Assembly (NCBI RefSeq): GCF_014650895.1
Contig: NZ_BMVV01000001.1
Coordinates: forward strand, 1 to 64,000
Reading direction: 5' to 3'
Length of the DNA: 64,000 bases
Source of the DNA: Streptomyces omiyaensis
Lineage (GTDB): Bacteria; Actinomycetota; Actinomycetes; Streptomycetales; Streptomycetaceae
The position numbers and the translations under genes were made by a program. The notes beneath the pieces were generated by a model. It searched no databases, had not been told where the DNA came from, and saw only the letters and a program-made list of their open reading frames with translations. Shown here piece after piece: positions 34,595-42,970 of the stretch. Within the stretch, counting starts at the first letter, position 1; the number at the start of each line of letters is the position of its first letter.

Positions 34595-35143
34595 TCAGTC
34601 GGCGGCGGTGGTGTCGACGTGGATCCTGCTCACCGAGACCGTGGCCTTGGTGTACACGGATCCGTTCAGCGCGGGGATCGTGAAGTAGCGCTTCGTACCG
34701 CCGTCGACGTGTACGTTCCACACCCCCTGGGACGTGTAGCCAGGGCCTCTGAAGCACCCGGTGAGGGTGTTGACGCCCAGGTCCTTGTCGAAGGAATAGG
34801 GGACTTCCTGCCACAGCTTCAGCATGAGCGAGGTCACCGTTGCGCCGGTGTAGGTGCAGCCCGTGAACAGGACTTCCGTGTAGTCGTTGTCCTCCCAGTG
34901 ACGGGACTCGAAGTTGCCCGGTCCCCAACCGGTCAGTGAGCCGTCCCAGTTGAGAGCCTGGACCTGTCCCGGCTCCGGACCAGGGTAGAGGGGGAACAGC
35001 CCCTTCTCGTCCGGCTTGATGGTGTAGAGGTCCTTGTCGACGGGGCGGGGCGTGTCGGCGTGGACCGAGGCAGTGGTGGCGGCGAGCGTGGCGACGGTGA
35101 GCAGCGCGATCAGCGAAGTGCGCCGCGGACGGGTGCGAAGCAT
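34595..35143 (-). CDS. Small secreted protein of the ABC operon
   Basis: A 182-aa exported protein. ATG 35143 has GGGAGGGA upstream and starts a clear signal peptide (MLRTRPRRTSLIALLTVATL, cut near VHADT). The mature part of about 150 residues is beta-rich with two cysteines (FTGCTYTG, LTGCFRG), and contains tandem strands such as VWNVHVDGG and SVYTKATVSVSRIHVD. It resembles small secreted Streptomyces proteins of unknown role. As the first gene of the unit it may be the partner or substrate of the ABC system encoded downstream. Confidence 0.75.
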   Translation of the reverse strand: MLRTRPRRTSLIALLTVATLAATTASVHADTPRPVDKDLYTIKPDEKGLFPLYPGPEPGQVQALNWDGSLTGWGPGNFESRHWEDNDYTEVLFTGCTYTGATVTSLMLKLWQEVPYSFDKDLGVNTLTGCFRGPGYTSQGVWNVHVDGGTKRYFTIPALNGSVYTKATVSVSRIHVDTTAAD

Positions 35144-35361
35144 GAGGTCCCTCCCCCAGGGAATCCGAGATGTACGTCCGGGGGATTCAAGACGAAGAGG
35201 CGGTGCCCGTCTGTGGCCCGGGTCACGGTGTGGAGGACCTGGGGGGGGCGGGTGGCCGAAGAGTGCCGTGGACGGAGGGACTCCGTCCCCGTTTCCCACC
35301 CGGTGCGCGTTACCTCCCGGGGTCACGGAGGGGGGAAGTCGACGGGAAGTGTGCCGTCGCG

Positions 35362-36105
35362 TCACGGCGCCACCAGGGCCGGGTCCTGGTGGGAGTGGCG
35401 CAGGGCGTCGGTGACGAAGCCGTTGCGCTTCAGCTCCTCGATGAGGGAGCCGAGGTAGGCGACGGTCTCCGGCGCCCTGCTCCGCGTGGTGCCGACGGCC
35501 TGGCGGATCTCCATGAAGCGGCCGTCGATCAGGCGGACTTCGGGGTGTGCGGCGACGTAGGCGGCCATGGGCTGGCGGATGCCCGCGCCGGCTTCGAGGT
35601 CCAGGGTGCGGAAGGTGTCGACGCCTTCGGCACCGCGGACGACGGTGGCGTGGGCGAGGGTGCGGGTGAGGTGGAGGTCGTACGCCGAGCCCTGCTTGAC
35701 GCCGATGCGGACGCCGGGGGCGTCCACGTCCTCGACGGTGACGAGCGACGAGTCGCGGGGGACCGCGTACACGCCCTCGATGACGACGTACGGGGCGGTG
35801 AAGGCGACTTCCTTCTCACGGGCCGGGTCGACGGCGAGGAAGCAGAGGTCGGCGTGGCCCTCGGCCATCGCCTCGAAGGACTTGCGGGCCGCGTCGAAGC
35901 AGAGCGTCTCCAGGGAGAGGCCGAGGCGGCGGGCGATCTCGCGGGCCAGGTCGACGGTGATGCCGGCGGGCTCCTCCGGCGTGCCCTGGGCGAGCACCGG
36001 GTTGCCGAGGTTGATGGAGGCCCGCAGGACGCCGGTGGGGGCGAGGTCGGCGGCGATCGCGGCGATGTCGTGGTCGCCCTTGCCGTCGTGGTGCTTGGTG
36101 TTCAT
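35362..36105 (-). CDS. PBP-like (SBP_bac_3) protein without signal peptide
   Basis: A 247-aa protein with the periplasmic-binding-protein type 2 fold of amino-acid transporters: TGVLRASINLGNPVLA, ITVDLAREIARRLGLSLE, HADLCFLAVDPAREKEVAFTAPYV, RIGVKQGSAYDLHLTRTL, and ETVAYLGSLIEELKRNGFV. Unlike exported homologues it begins MNTKHHDGKGDHDIAAIAAD, with no signal peptide or lipobox. It is therefore probably cytosolic, either an enzyme of this fold (dehydratase-like) or a sensor. No permease or ATPase of an uptake system adjoins. The start at 36105 is the only candidate that keeps the whole fold. Confidence 0.8.
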   Translation of the reverse strand: MNTKHHDGKGDHDIAAIAADLAPTGVLRASINLGNPVLAQGTPEEPAGITVDLAREIARRLGLSLETLCFDAARKSFEAMAEGHADLCFLAVDPAREKEVAFTAPYVVIEGVYAVPRDSSLVTVEDVDAPGVRIGVKQGSAYDLHLTRTLAHATVVRGAEGVDTFRTLDLEAGAGIRQPMAAYVAAHPEVRLIDGRFMEIRQAVGTTRSRAPETVAYLGSLIEELKRNGFVTDALRHSHQDPALVAP

Positions 36106-36339
36106 GGTTGCGGAGTCTAGGCACGGTCGGGGCGGTGGGGGCCGTCGTGGAGGTGCCGGGCGGGGCGGGGGAGGGGGGAAGGGGCAGGAGGGGCAGGAGG
36201 GGTGGGTGGTGACGGATGTCGGGGGTGGGGGGCTTGTCGGCCGGTGCGGTCCGGCTGCGGGCCGGCCGGGTGGGTCGGGCCGGCCGGGTCGGTGTCGTCG
36301 GGCCGCCCGGGTGCGGCCGGGGCGGGGAGGGACGTGCGG

Positions 36340-36600
36340 TCAGGGGGCCGCGGGCGGGCACGGCGTCGTCAGCCGCCAGCCCTCCAGGGCCGGATCGGCG
36401 AGGAGGTCGGCGAGGGCGGCCGTCGCCTCGGCCGGCGCCGTGGCGGCGGGCGCCGAGAGGCGCAGCCGGGCCGCGACGTCGTCGCAGCCGGTGAGGACGG
36501 CCTCCCAGCCGGCCGGGAGGAGGGCGATGAAGCGGATCGCCGCGAGCGCGGGCGGCGCTCCGGCCGGGCCCACGAGGGCCACCTGCGGTAACTGGTACAT
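36340..36600 (-). CDS. Hypothetical small protein
   Basis: An 86-aa Ala-rich protein starting MYQLPQVALVGPAGAPPALA, with a C-terminal AALADLLADPALEGWRL. No domain recognised. Good codon bias and a defined start at 36600 support it; about 70 bp separates it from the next small membrane protein gene on the same strand. It may be a distal gene of the RiPP/ABC cluster or unrelated. Confidence 0.55.
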   Translation of the reverse strand: MYQLPQVALVGPAGAPPALAAIRFIALLPAGWEAVLTGCDDVAARLRLSAPAATAPAEATAALADLLADPALEGWRLTTPCPPAAP

Positions 36601-36673
36601 GCGGAACTCCGGTACGGGGGTGCCCCGGACCGGCCGCGAAGGGGACGGCCGGTCCGGGGGCGCGGGGGGTGCG

Positions 36674-36862
36674 TCAGCGGTCGGACGAACCCTTGGAGAG
36701 GCGGTACACGACGGCCAGGATGGCCACCGCGAGGACCGCGCCGCCGCCGTAGCGGACGCCGTCGGAGGCGTCGCCGGTCACGAGGACGACCTCGGCGACG
36801 GCGAGGACGGCGAGCAGGGCGGCCAGGAGGGTGCGGCTGGAGGTGGCGGTGGAGGAGGACAT
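36674..36862 (-). CDS. Small two-helix membrane protein
   Basis: A 62-aa protein with hydrophobic segments TLLAALLAVLAVAEVVLV and GGGAVLAVAILAVVYRL and a basic tail. AAAGGAA precedes the ATG at 36862. It lies 95 bp downstream of the ABC permease gene on the same strand. It could be an immunity or accessory peptide of the exporter; there is no direct evidence. Confidence 0.6.
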   Translation of the reverse strand: MSSSTATSSRTLLAALLAVLAVAEVVLVTGDASDGVRYGGGAVLAVAILAVVYRLSKGSSDR

Positions 36863-36957
36863 GGGGTTCCTTTCCTTCGTTTTCCGTGAGGGGGGTGGAA
36901 GGCTCCGGCCGCCGTGGGGGCGGCCGGAGCCGGTATCGGGGGACCGGCCGGGAGGCG

Positions 36958-38229
36958 TCAGTCCGTGAGCTTCAGCGCCTGGCCGAAGGAGAGCTTCCGG
37001 TCGGTCTGGAGGAGCGCCCGGCGGTAGACCCGCGCGCTCGCCGTGACGATGACCGCGGCCGCCGCGAGGGAGAGGCCGAGCGCCACGACCGGCTCCCACC
37101 AGGCGGCCTCGCCCGCGAGGACCCGGGCCGGCATGGTGACGGTCGAGGTCAGCGGGACGAAGGAGAGGATCTCCCGGGTGCCGCCGGAGACGGTGACGCC
37201 GACGATGAAGACGAGCGCGGTGATCGCGTTGACCGGGGTCGTCGTGGACTGGATGTCCTCGGTACGGGTGGCGAGCGCGCCGGCCGCGGCGAACAGGCAG
37301 GCCAGGACCGCGATCCCGACGACGTAGAAGACGAGGAACCAGCCGAGGCCGGAGCCGATGTCGGCCAGCAGCTCCTGCTCGCCGGTGAAGAGCAGGCCCG
37401 CGACGCCGACCAGGCTGAAGAGGGTCATCTGGGCGAGCGCGAGGACCGTCGAGCCGACGATCTTGCCGATGAGCAGCGAGCGGATCGGCACGGAGCTGGC
37501 GATCAGCTCGACGATCCGGTTCTGCTTCTCCTCGACGACGCTGGTGGCGAGGGCGGCGCCGAGCAGCACGGCCGCCAGGTAGAAGAGGAAGCCGAAGAAG
37601 TACGTCGTCATCCGGACCGGGCCCTCGGGCGTCTTGTCCGGGGAGAGCAGGACCCGCTCCAGGCCGGTGTTCTCGCCCAGCTCCTCCAGGCTGGTGCCGG
37701 CGGCCGCCGCGTTCTCGGCGAGGGCGGCCTGCTGGACGGCCGCGCCGATCCAGGTGGCGGCGATGTCGTTCTGCCCGGTGTCGCCGAGGAGGACCCAGCG
37801 GCCGTCCTCCCGGACCAGGCCGGCCTCGGCCTCGCCGGCCCGGACGGCCGCCCGGACCCGCTCGGCGGACGCCTCCTGGCGGACGGTGATCTTCACGTCC
37901 TGGCCGGAGCCGACGGCGAGCGCCTCGCCCCGGCCGGCCAGCTCGCCGGCCGGCCGCTCGGCCACCGCGACGGTGATCTTCCCCATCGAGTCGGCCAGGT
38001 AGAGCTGGAGGCCGATGGCGCCGACGATCAGGGCGAGCGTGACGAGGGTGGAGAGCAGGAAGCCGCGGTTGGTCAGCTTCACCTGGATCTCGCGGGCGGT
38101 GACGATCCGCCAGGGGGCCGTCCGGGTCCCGGACTTCGCGGGCGCCCCGGGCCGGGGGGCGGGCCCGGGGCTTACGGGGGCGGCCGCCGGCTCGGTCCGC
38201 GGTGCGGGGGACTGGGTCACGGTGCTCAT
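36958..38229 (-). CDS. ABC-2 type permease (NatB-like), probable RiPP exporter
   Basis: A 423-aa permease of the ABC2_membrane_3 / NatB type. It has a Pro-rich cytosolic start, helix 1 (FLLSTLVTLALIVGAIGL), a large extracytoplasmic loop of about 130 residues (DSMGKITVAVAERP through LLSPDKTPEG), then five more helices. VVEEKQNRIVELIASSVP is the typical coupling motif. ATGA overlap with the ATPase gene shows a pair. It lies at the distal end of the minus-strand RiPP operon, 47 bp plus one gene beyond the YcaO gene, so export of, or immunity to, the peptide is the likely role. Confidence 0.88.
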   Translation of the reverse strand: MSTVTQSPAPRTEPAAAPVSPGPAPRPGAPAKSGTRTAPWRIVTAREIQVKLTNRGFLLSTLVTLALIVGAIGLQLYLADSMGKITVAVAERPAGELAGRGEALAVGSGQDVKITVRQEASAERVRAAVRAGEAEAGLVREDGRWVLLGDTGQNDIAATWIGAAVQQAALAENAAAAGTSLEELGENTGLERVLLSPDKTPEGPVRMTTYFFGFLFYLAAVLLGAALATSVVEEKQNRIVELIASSVPIRSLLIGKIVGSTVLALAQMTLFSLVGVAGLLFTGEQELLADIGSGLGWFLVFYVVGIAVLACLFAAAGALATRTEDIQSTTTPVNAITALVFIVGVTVSGGTREILSFVPLTSTVTMPARVLAGEAAWWEPVVALGLSLAAAAVIVTASARVYRRALLQTDRKLSFGQALKLTD

Positions 38230-39110
38230 GCGGCGGTCATCTCCCGGTAGATGTCGGCGATGCTGGGGACGAGGGGGGTGAAGGCGTGCACGGGGCCCCG
38301 GGCGAGGGCCTCGGTGAGGAGGCGGCCGGGGTCGGCGTCGGCGGCGAGCTCGACCCGGGCGCCGTCGGACAGCTCCTCGACGTCGGTCACGCCGGCCAGG
38401 CCGCGGGTCCAGCCGGCGGGGGCGCCGGTGACCAGCAGGTAGCGGGGGCGCTCGCGGTGGCGGAGTTCGTCGGCGGTGCCCTTGCCGACGACCCGGCCCT
38501 TCGCCATGACCACCAGGTCGTCGCAGAGCCGCTCCACCAGGTCGAGCTGGTGCGAGGAGAAGAGGACCGGGACGCCGGCCGCCGCGTACTCCCGCAGCAG
38601 CTCCGCCATGGTGTCGACGGCGTGCGGGTCGAGCCCGGAGAAGGGCTCGTCCAGGACGAGCAGGCGCGGGCTGCCGAGCAGCGCCGCGGCGATCTGCACC
38701 CGCTGCTGGTTGCCGAGCGAGAGCGACTCCAGGCGGGCCTGGGCCTTCTCGGCGAGGCCGAGGCGCTCCAGGAGCTCCAGGGTCTCGCGGCGGGCCTCGG
38801 CGGTGCCCTGGCCGCGCAGCCGGGCCAGGTAGACCAGCTGGCTGTGGACGGTCTGCTTCGGGTACAGGCCGCGCTCCTCCGGCATGTAGCCGAAGTCGCG
38901 GCGGTCCTCGGCGGTGGCCGGGGAGCCCTGCCAGCGGACGGTGCCGCCGTTCGAGGCGAGCACCCCCATGATCATGCGCATGGTGGTGGTCTTGCCCGCC
39001 CCGTTCCCGCCGACGAAGCCGGTCATCCGGCCCTCCGAGACCCGGAAGGACACCCGGTCGACGGCGCGGTGACTCCCGAAGTCGCGTACGAGTTCTTCCA
39101 GTTCCAGCAT
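38226..39110 (-). CDS. ABC transporter ATP-binding protein, probable RiPP exporter
   Basis: A 294-aa ABC ATPase. Walker A GGNGAGKTTTMRMIM, variant signature LSLGNQQRVQIAAAL (LSLGN instead of LSGGQ, as in NatA-type ATPases), Walker B LLVLDEPFSGLDPHAVD and switch VLFSSHQLDLVERL, with a C-terminal regulatory domain from about 215. It pairs with the overlapping permease gene downstream and lies 47 bp after the YcaO gene, in the same direction as the RiPP enzymes. Confidence 0.93.
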   Translation of the reverse strand: MLELEELVRDFGSHRAVDRVSFRVSEGRMTGFVGGNGAGKTTTMRMIMGVLASNGGTVRWQGSPATAEDRRDFGYMPEERGLYPKQTVHSQLVYLARLRGQGTAEARRETLELLERLGLAEKAQARLESLSLGNQQRVQIAAALLGSPRLLVLDEPFSGLDPHAVDTMAELLREYAAAGVPVLFSSHQLDLVERLCDDLVVMAKGRVVGKGTADELRHRERPRYLLVTGAPAGWTRGLAGVTDVEELSDGARVELAADADPGRLLTEALARGPVHAFTPLVPSIADIYREMTAA

Positions 39111-39157
39111 CTCAGTCTTCCTTCGGATCTACGGAGGGGGCGGGCGGTCCGGGGCGG

Positions 39158-40426
39158 TCAGGGCAGGGGGTGCGGGGCGGCGTCACGGGGGTCGTCCAGC
39201 CGGGCCGGGCAGCCGGTGCGTTCCGGCGCCGAGGCCAGCCGGGGGAGGTGCCAGCTCCACCGGTGCGTCTCGTCCATGCGGAGATTCTGGTACCCGGGGG
39301 CCAGGACCTTCACGACTTTCCAGCCCATGGCGGCGACGGCGGCCGGGAGCCTGGGCGTCAGGTCGACGGCGAGCAGGGCCGCGCCGTCGGCGTTCATGGA
39401 CTCCGTCAACTCCCGCACCGGCAGCGGCGGGGCCGCCGACGGTCCGGGCAGCGGCACGGGCTCCCGGAAGCCGTCCGCCCAGGCGCGCACCGAGTCGTAC
39501 GCGGGCCGGGTCAGCATGTGGCGGAGCCGGTCGTGCTCGGTGACGAGGAGCGGTCCGTGCGGCCCGGTCTCGCCCTGCGCGCGCAGCGCGCGGAGCGCGG
39601 CCCGCACCTGCCGGGCCTCCTGGAAGGCCTTGACGGCGGCCTCGGACGGGCGGGTCGACGCCTTCATGCCGACGGTGGCCAGCGGCACGGCGTCCCCGGG
39701 CGCGTCCGTTTCGACCAGCAGGGCCGTCATGCACCACAGGCCGGTCGCGGCGACCGGGATCCGGGCGAGGACGGGCCGCAGCCCCTCCGCCTCGGCGCGC
39801 TCCCAGACGGCCCGCAGCGCGGTGTCCTCCGGGGCCGGGGTGTAGGTCGGCAGCCGCAGCTGCCGGCCCCAGGCGACCGTGAGGGCGTCCCGCTCGGCCA
39901 CCTCGACCAGGGCCGCGCCGAGGGCGGCCTCGTGGCCGGCGCCGGCCGCCGCCCCGGAGGGGCTCGGGTCGAAGAGGTCGTCGTTCCGGGCCGGCCAGTT
40001 GACCAGGTCGGCCGGGACGAGGACGGGGACGTCCGTGTCCGGGGTGCGGGCCTCGTGCCAGTCCAGGACGGCCGTCGCCGCGTCCGGGTGGGCCAGGGCG
40101 TGGCCCGGGTGGTACGCGTCCAGGGTGAGCGCGTCCAGCCCGGCGGCGGTGCCGCGGCGGGCCGGGAGCGCGGCCGAGGGGTGCAGGGCCCGGCGCTCCA
40201 CGGCCTCGCCGGCCCCGCGCAGCAGCGCGTCCGAGCGGGACGGGCCGCTGGCGCCGGCGAAGCGCGCCGACAGCGGCACCTCGGCCCCGTCGCGGACGAA
40301 CCCGGCGCCGACCGGCGGGAGTTCCACCGCGCTGCTCCACAGCGGGTCGCCCGCGTGGGGCGGGGTGACGGCGTAGCGCAGGGCGACGCCGGTGGCGGGG
40401 GCCAGGGTGGCCGGGAGGTCGATCAT
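39158..40426 (-). CDS. YcaO-domain protein of the RiPP cluster
   Basis: A 422-aa YcaO-family ATP-dependent enzyme, which activates peptide backbone amides to form azolines, thioamides or amidines. ATP/Mg-binding acidic motifs are SRSDALLRGAGEAVERRALH (63-82) and HEAALGAALVEVAERDALTV (165-184). KAFQEARQVRAALRA and NADGAALLAVDLTPRLP follow, and the C-terminus is PHPLP, a PxPxP end typical of YcaO proteins acting on RiPP precursors. No E1-like/ocin-ThiF partner or TfuA is encoded nearby, so it works alone or with the LanKC or recognition protein. ATG 40426 shares its A with the LanKC stop (TGATG). Confidence 0.88.
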   Translation of the reverse strand: MIDLPATLAPATGVALRYAVTPPHAGDPLWSSAVELPPVGAGFVRDGAEVPLSARFAGASGPSRSDALLRGAGEAVERRALHPSAALPARRGTAAGLDALTLDAYHPGHALAHPDAATAVLDWHEARTPDTDVPVLVPADLVNWPARNDDLFDPSPSGAAAGAGHEAALGAALVEVAERDALTVAWGRQLRLPTYTPAPEDTALRAVWERAEAEGLRPVLARIPVAATGLWCMTALLVETDAPGDAVPLATVGMKASTRPSEAAVKAFQEARQVRAALRALRAQGETGPHGPLLVTEHDRLRHMLTRPAYDSVRAWADGFREPVPLPGPSAAPPLPVRELTESMNADGAALLAVDLTPRLPAAVAAMGWKVVKVLAPGYQNLRMDETHRWSWHLPRLASAPERTGCPARLDDPRDAAPHPLP

Positions 40427-42954
40427 CACGCCACCGACCCGGCGAGCGGCGCCGGGAGGACCGACGGGGAGAGGAACGGCAGGGCCGGGCGGCCGTCGCG
40501 CAGGGCGGTCAGGGCGAGCAGGACGCCGGCCGAGCCCGTGCCGAGGTCGGTGGAGAGCCGGTAGCCGTACTGGCCGAGGAAGTCGACCCGGCCGGGCTCC
40601 GAGGCGATGGCCTCCCAGCCGAGCGCGTCGAGGTGGGCGTCGAGGACGTGCCGCTCGCTGGGGCGGGTGCCCTCGCCGAGCGCCAGGATCTCGCCGGCCC
40701 GGCCGTGCAGCAGCCCGCACGGGGTGGAGAAGCCGCCGCGGCGCACCGCGAGCAGCCGGTCCGCGGCGGCGGACAGCCGCTCGTCGCCCGGCAGGTGGGG
40801 CAGGGCGGCGCGCAGCGCGATCGCGATGCCGGCCGATCCGTCGAGCCCGGAGGTGAGGAAGCGCTCGTCGAAGCGCGGGTCCTCCAGGAGGTCCAGGTCG
40901 CCCCGGAGCTCCTCCACCGCCCGGTCCAGGAGGCGGGCCTCACCGGTCGCCTCGTACAGCCTGATCAGGAACAGGGCGTGGCCGCAGCGGCCGTTGAGGA
41001 GTCCGACGCGGTTCGGGGCCGGGGTGTCGGGGAGTCGGTCGGCGAGCGCCGCCGCCTGCCGGACGTACCGGTCGGCTCCGTCGGCGCCCGCCCGGTGCAG
41101 GGCGGCGAGGCCGAGGCCGGAGAGGCCGTTCGCCACGGTCGAGCCGACGTTGGGGTCGGCCTGGGCGAGGGCGAAGGCGCGGTCGAGCACCGTGTCCGCG
41201 GTGTCGGGGTGACCGAGCTCGCCCAGGGTGTACGCGATGCCGGAGAGGCCGGTGAAGAGCCCGGGGCCCTCGCCGGTCGCCGTCCCGGCCTTCCGCAGCA
41301 GCCAGTCGACGTGTGCGGGGGGCACCTCGGCGCCGGCCCGGTGGAGCGCCCACAGCACGCCGGCCGCCCCGTAGGCGAAGGTGACGCCGCCGTCGGCGAG
41401 GACGAACTGCATGACGTCGCCGGGGTAGAGCCGGTCGTCGCGGCCGGGGGTGGCCGAGCCGAGGATGGACGCGGCGATCGCCGAGGTGAGGACGGTGTCG
41501 CGGGCGCCGGCCGGCCAGGTCACGCCGTAGTCGGTGCGGGCGCCGAGGACGTCGTCGCCGAGGCCGCGCTCGATCCCCTCCACGAAGGAGGCGGGGAGCG
41601 GGAAGTCGCGGACGGCGGCGTCGAGGAGGGTGCGGATCTTCTCGGTGCCCCACGGCACGACGTGCGGCATCGGCACGAAGAGGGTCAGCCGCAGCACGTC
41701 GAGGGCGAAGAGGTCGACGGCCTTGCCCCGCAGGTGGTCGGGGGCGCGGAAGCCGAGGGAGCCCATGGCCTGCGGGCGCTCCTCCTCGGTGGGGGTGGCG
41801 GTCTCCAGGTCGATGAAGGCGACGGTGTCGTCCTCGCCGACGAGGATGTTGCCGGGGTGCAGGTCGCCGAAGACGACGCCCCGCTCGTGCATGGCGTCGA
41901 TGCCGGCGGCGACCTGGTCGAGGATGTGCAGCGCCCAGGAGGTGTACTCGGCGCGGGCCCGGGCGGAGTTGTCGGTGGAGCCGTAGGGGTGGCGGGCGCG
42001 GACCAGCTCGGTGAGCGGGGTGCCCTCCACGTAGTCGCGGGCGAGGAAGTGGTGTTCGTTTCCGCGGCGGACGTCGCGGAGGGCGGGGACGGAGGCGAGG
42101 CCTTCGAGGCGGGAGAGCGCCCAGTGCTCGCGTTCGAGGCGGGTGACGGCGTCGTCGCCGGCCGCGTCGAGGCCGGCGAGCGGGCGGGCCTCCTTGAGGA
42201 GGACCTCGGCGCCGTCGCGCTTGTCGACCGCCCGGTAGACGCCGCCCCCGTTGGAGAAGTGGAGGGCCTTGTAGACGCGGAAGGGGAAGTCGGCGAGGGT
42301 GCGGGCGCGCCGCTCGGCGAGCGCCGCCTGGAGGAAGGGAGGGATCTCGACCCAGGACGGCGGGTGGAAGCCGGGGCGCCGCTCGTCGGGGACGAGTTCC
42401 CCGTCCGGGGTGGTGACGGCGGGGGTGAGGGTGCCGTCCTTGAGGCGGGTGGTCTTGAGGACGAAGCCGCCGTACCGGACGTGGAGGGGCCCCTCGCGCC
42501 AGCGCAGGTCGCTGAGGATGGAGGGGGCGGGGGTGCCGCCGACCAGCTCCTCCAGTTCGTCCAGGGCCGTCTCCAGCTCGGCCTCGTCGGCCGGGTAGAG
42601 GGTGATGAACTTGCCGCTGGCGCTGCGGTCGCCGTACTTGCTGCCGCGGCGGCCGAGGGTCTCCGGGTCGGAGATGTACTTGAACATCAGCCCGTGCTCG
42701 ACGCAGTAGGGGACGACCGCGTCGAGGAGTTCGGCGGCGTTGCCGGGGGAGGCCGCGACGTGGATCTTCCAGCCCTGGTCGGGTATCCGGGAGTCCGGTG
42801 GGACGCAGACCGTCCATTCCTGTCCGCGGGTGGCGGTCCACCCCTCGGGGAGCGGGCGGCCCTCGCGGAAGTCCTGGCCGGCGGACTCGGTGGCGGGCGC
42901 GTCGTAGAAGAGCGTGTCCGCGCGGCAGAAGTTGATGAACCGGGTGTCGAGCAC
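40426..42954 (-). CDS. Class III lanthipeptide synthetase LanKC
   Basis: An 842-aa trifunctional enzyme. Residues 1-210 are the phosphoSer/Thr lyase domain (LMFKYISDPE, RSASGKFITLYPAD). Residues about 225-480 are the Ser/Thr kinase, with VLLKEARP (K254), HERGVVFGDLHPGNILV (D364, N369) and AFIDLET (D382). About 495-842 is LanC-like with GxxG repeats (FAYGAAGVLWALHRAG, FTGLSGIAYTLGELG, CGLLHGRAGEILALG). The Cys-Cys-His zinc ligands of LanC/LanL are not visible, placing it in class III. It is predicted to phosphorylate and eliminate Ser/Thr to Dha/Dhb; the precursors have no Cys for ring formation. It lies 16 bp after the M50 peptidase gene and overlaps the YcaO gene. Confidence 0.93.
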   Translation of the reverse strand: MLDTRFINFCRADTLFYDAPATESAGQDFREGRPLPEGWTATRGQEWTVCVPPDSRIPDQGWKIHVAASPGNAAELLDAVVPYCVEHGLMFKYISDPETLGRRGSKYGDRSASGKFITLYPADEAELETALDELEELVGGTPAPSILSDLRWREGPLHVRYGGFVLKTTRLKDGTLTPAVTTPDGELVPDERRPGFHPPSWVEIPPFLQAALAERRARTLADFPFRVYKALHFSNGGGVYRAVDKRDGAEVLLKEARPLAGLDAAGDDAVTRLEREHWALSRLEGLASVPALRDVRRGNEHHFLARDYVEGTPLTELVRARHPYGSTDNSARARAEYTSWALHILDQVAAGIDAMHERGVVFGDLHPGNILVGEDDTVAFIDLETATPTEEERPQAMGSLGFRAPDHLRGKAVDLFALDVLRLTLFVPMPHVVPWGTEKIRTLLDAAVRDFPLPASFVEGIERGLGDDVLGARTDYGVTWPAGARDTVLTSAIAASILGSATPGRDDRLYPGDVMQFVLADGGVTFAYGAAGVLWALHRAGAEVPPAHVDWLLRKAGTATGEGPGLFTGLSGIAYTLGELGHPDTADTVLDRAFALAQADPNVGSTVANGLSGLGLAALHRAGADGADRYVRQAAALADRLPDTPAPNRVGLLNGRCGHALFLIRLYEATGEARLLDRAVEELRGDLDLLEDPRFDERFLTSGLDGSAGIAIALRAALPHLPGDERLSAAADRLLAVRRGGFSTPCGLLHGRAGEILALGEGTRPSERHVLDAHLDALGWEAIASEPGRVDFLGQYGYRLSTDLGTGSAGVLLALTALRDGRPALPFLSPSVLPAPLAGSVA

Positions 42955-42970
42955 GGTGTCTCCAGGGGGA

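Noticed and set aside
33140..34928. Upstream extension of the 194-aa membrane protein to 790 codons
   Set aside because: The extension is an Arg/Pro-rich shadow of the 461-aa permease and secreted protein genes; the GTGA overlap at 33140 defines the real start.
40426..42954. Class IV LanL synthetase
   Set aside because: The zinc ligand motifs of LanL cyclase domains are not visible, so class III LanKC is preferred.
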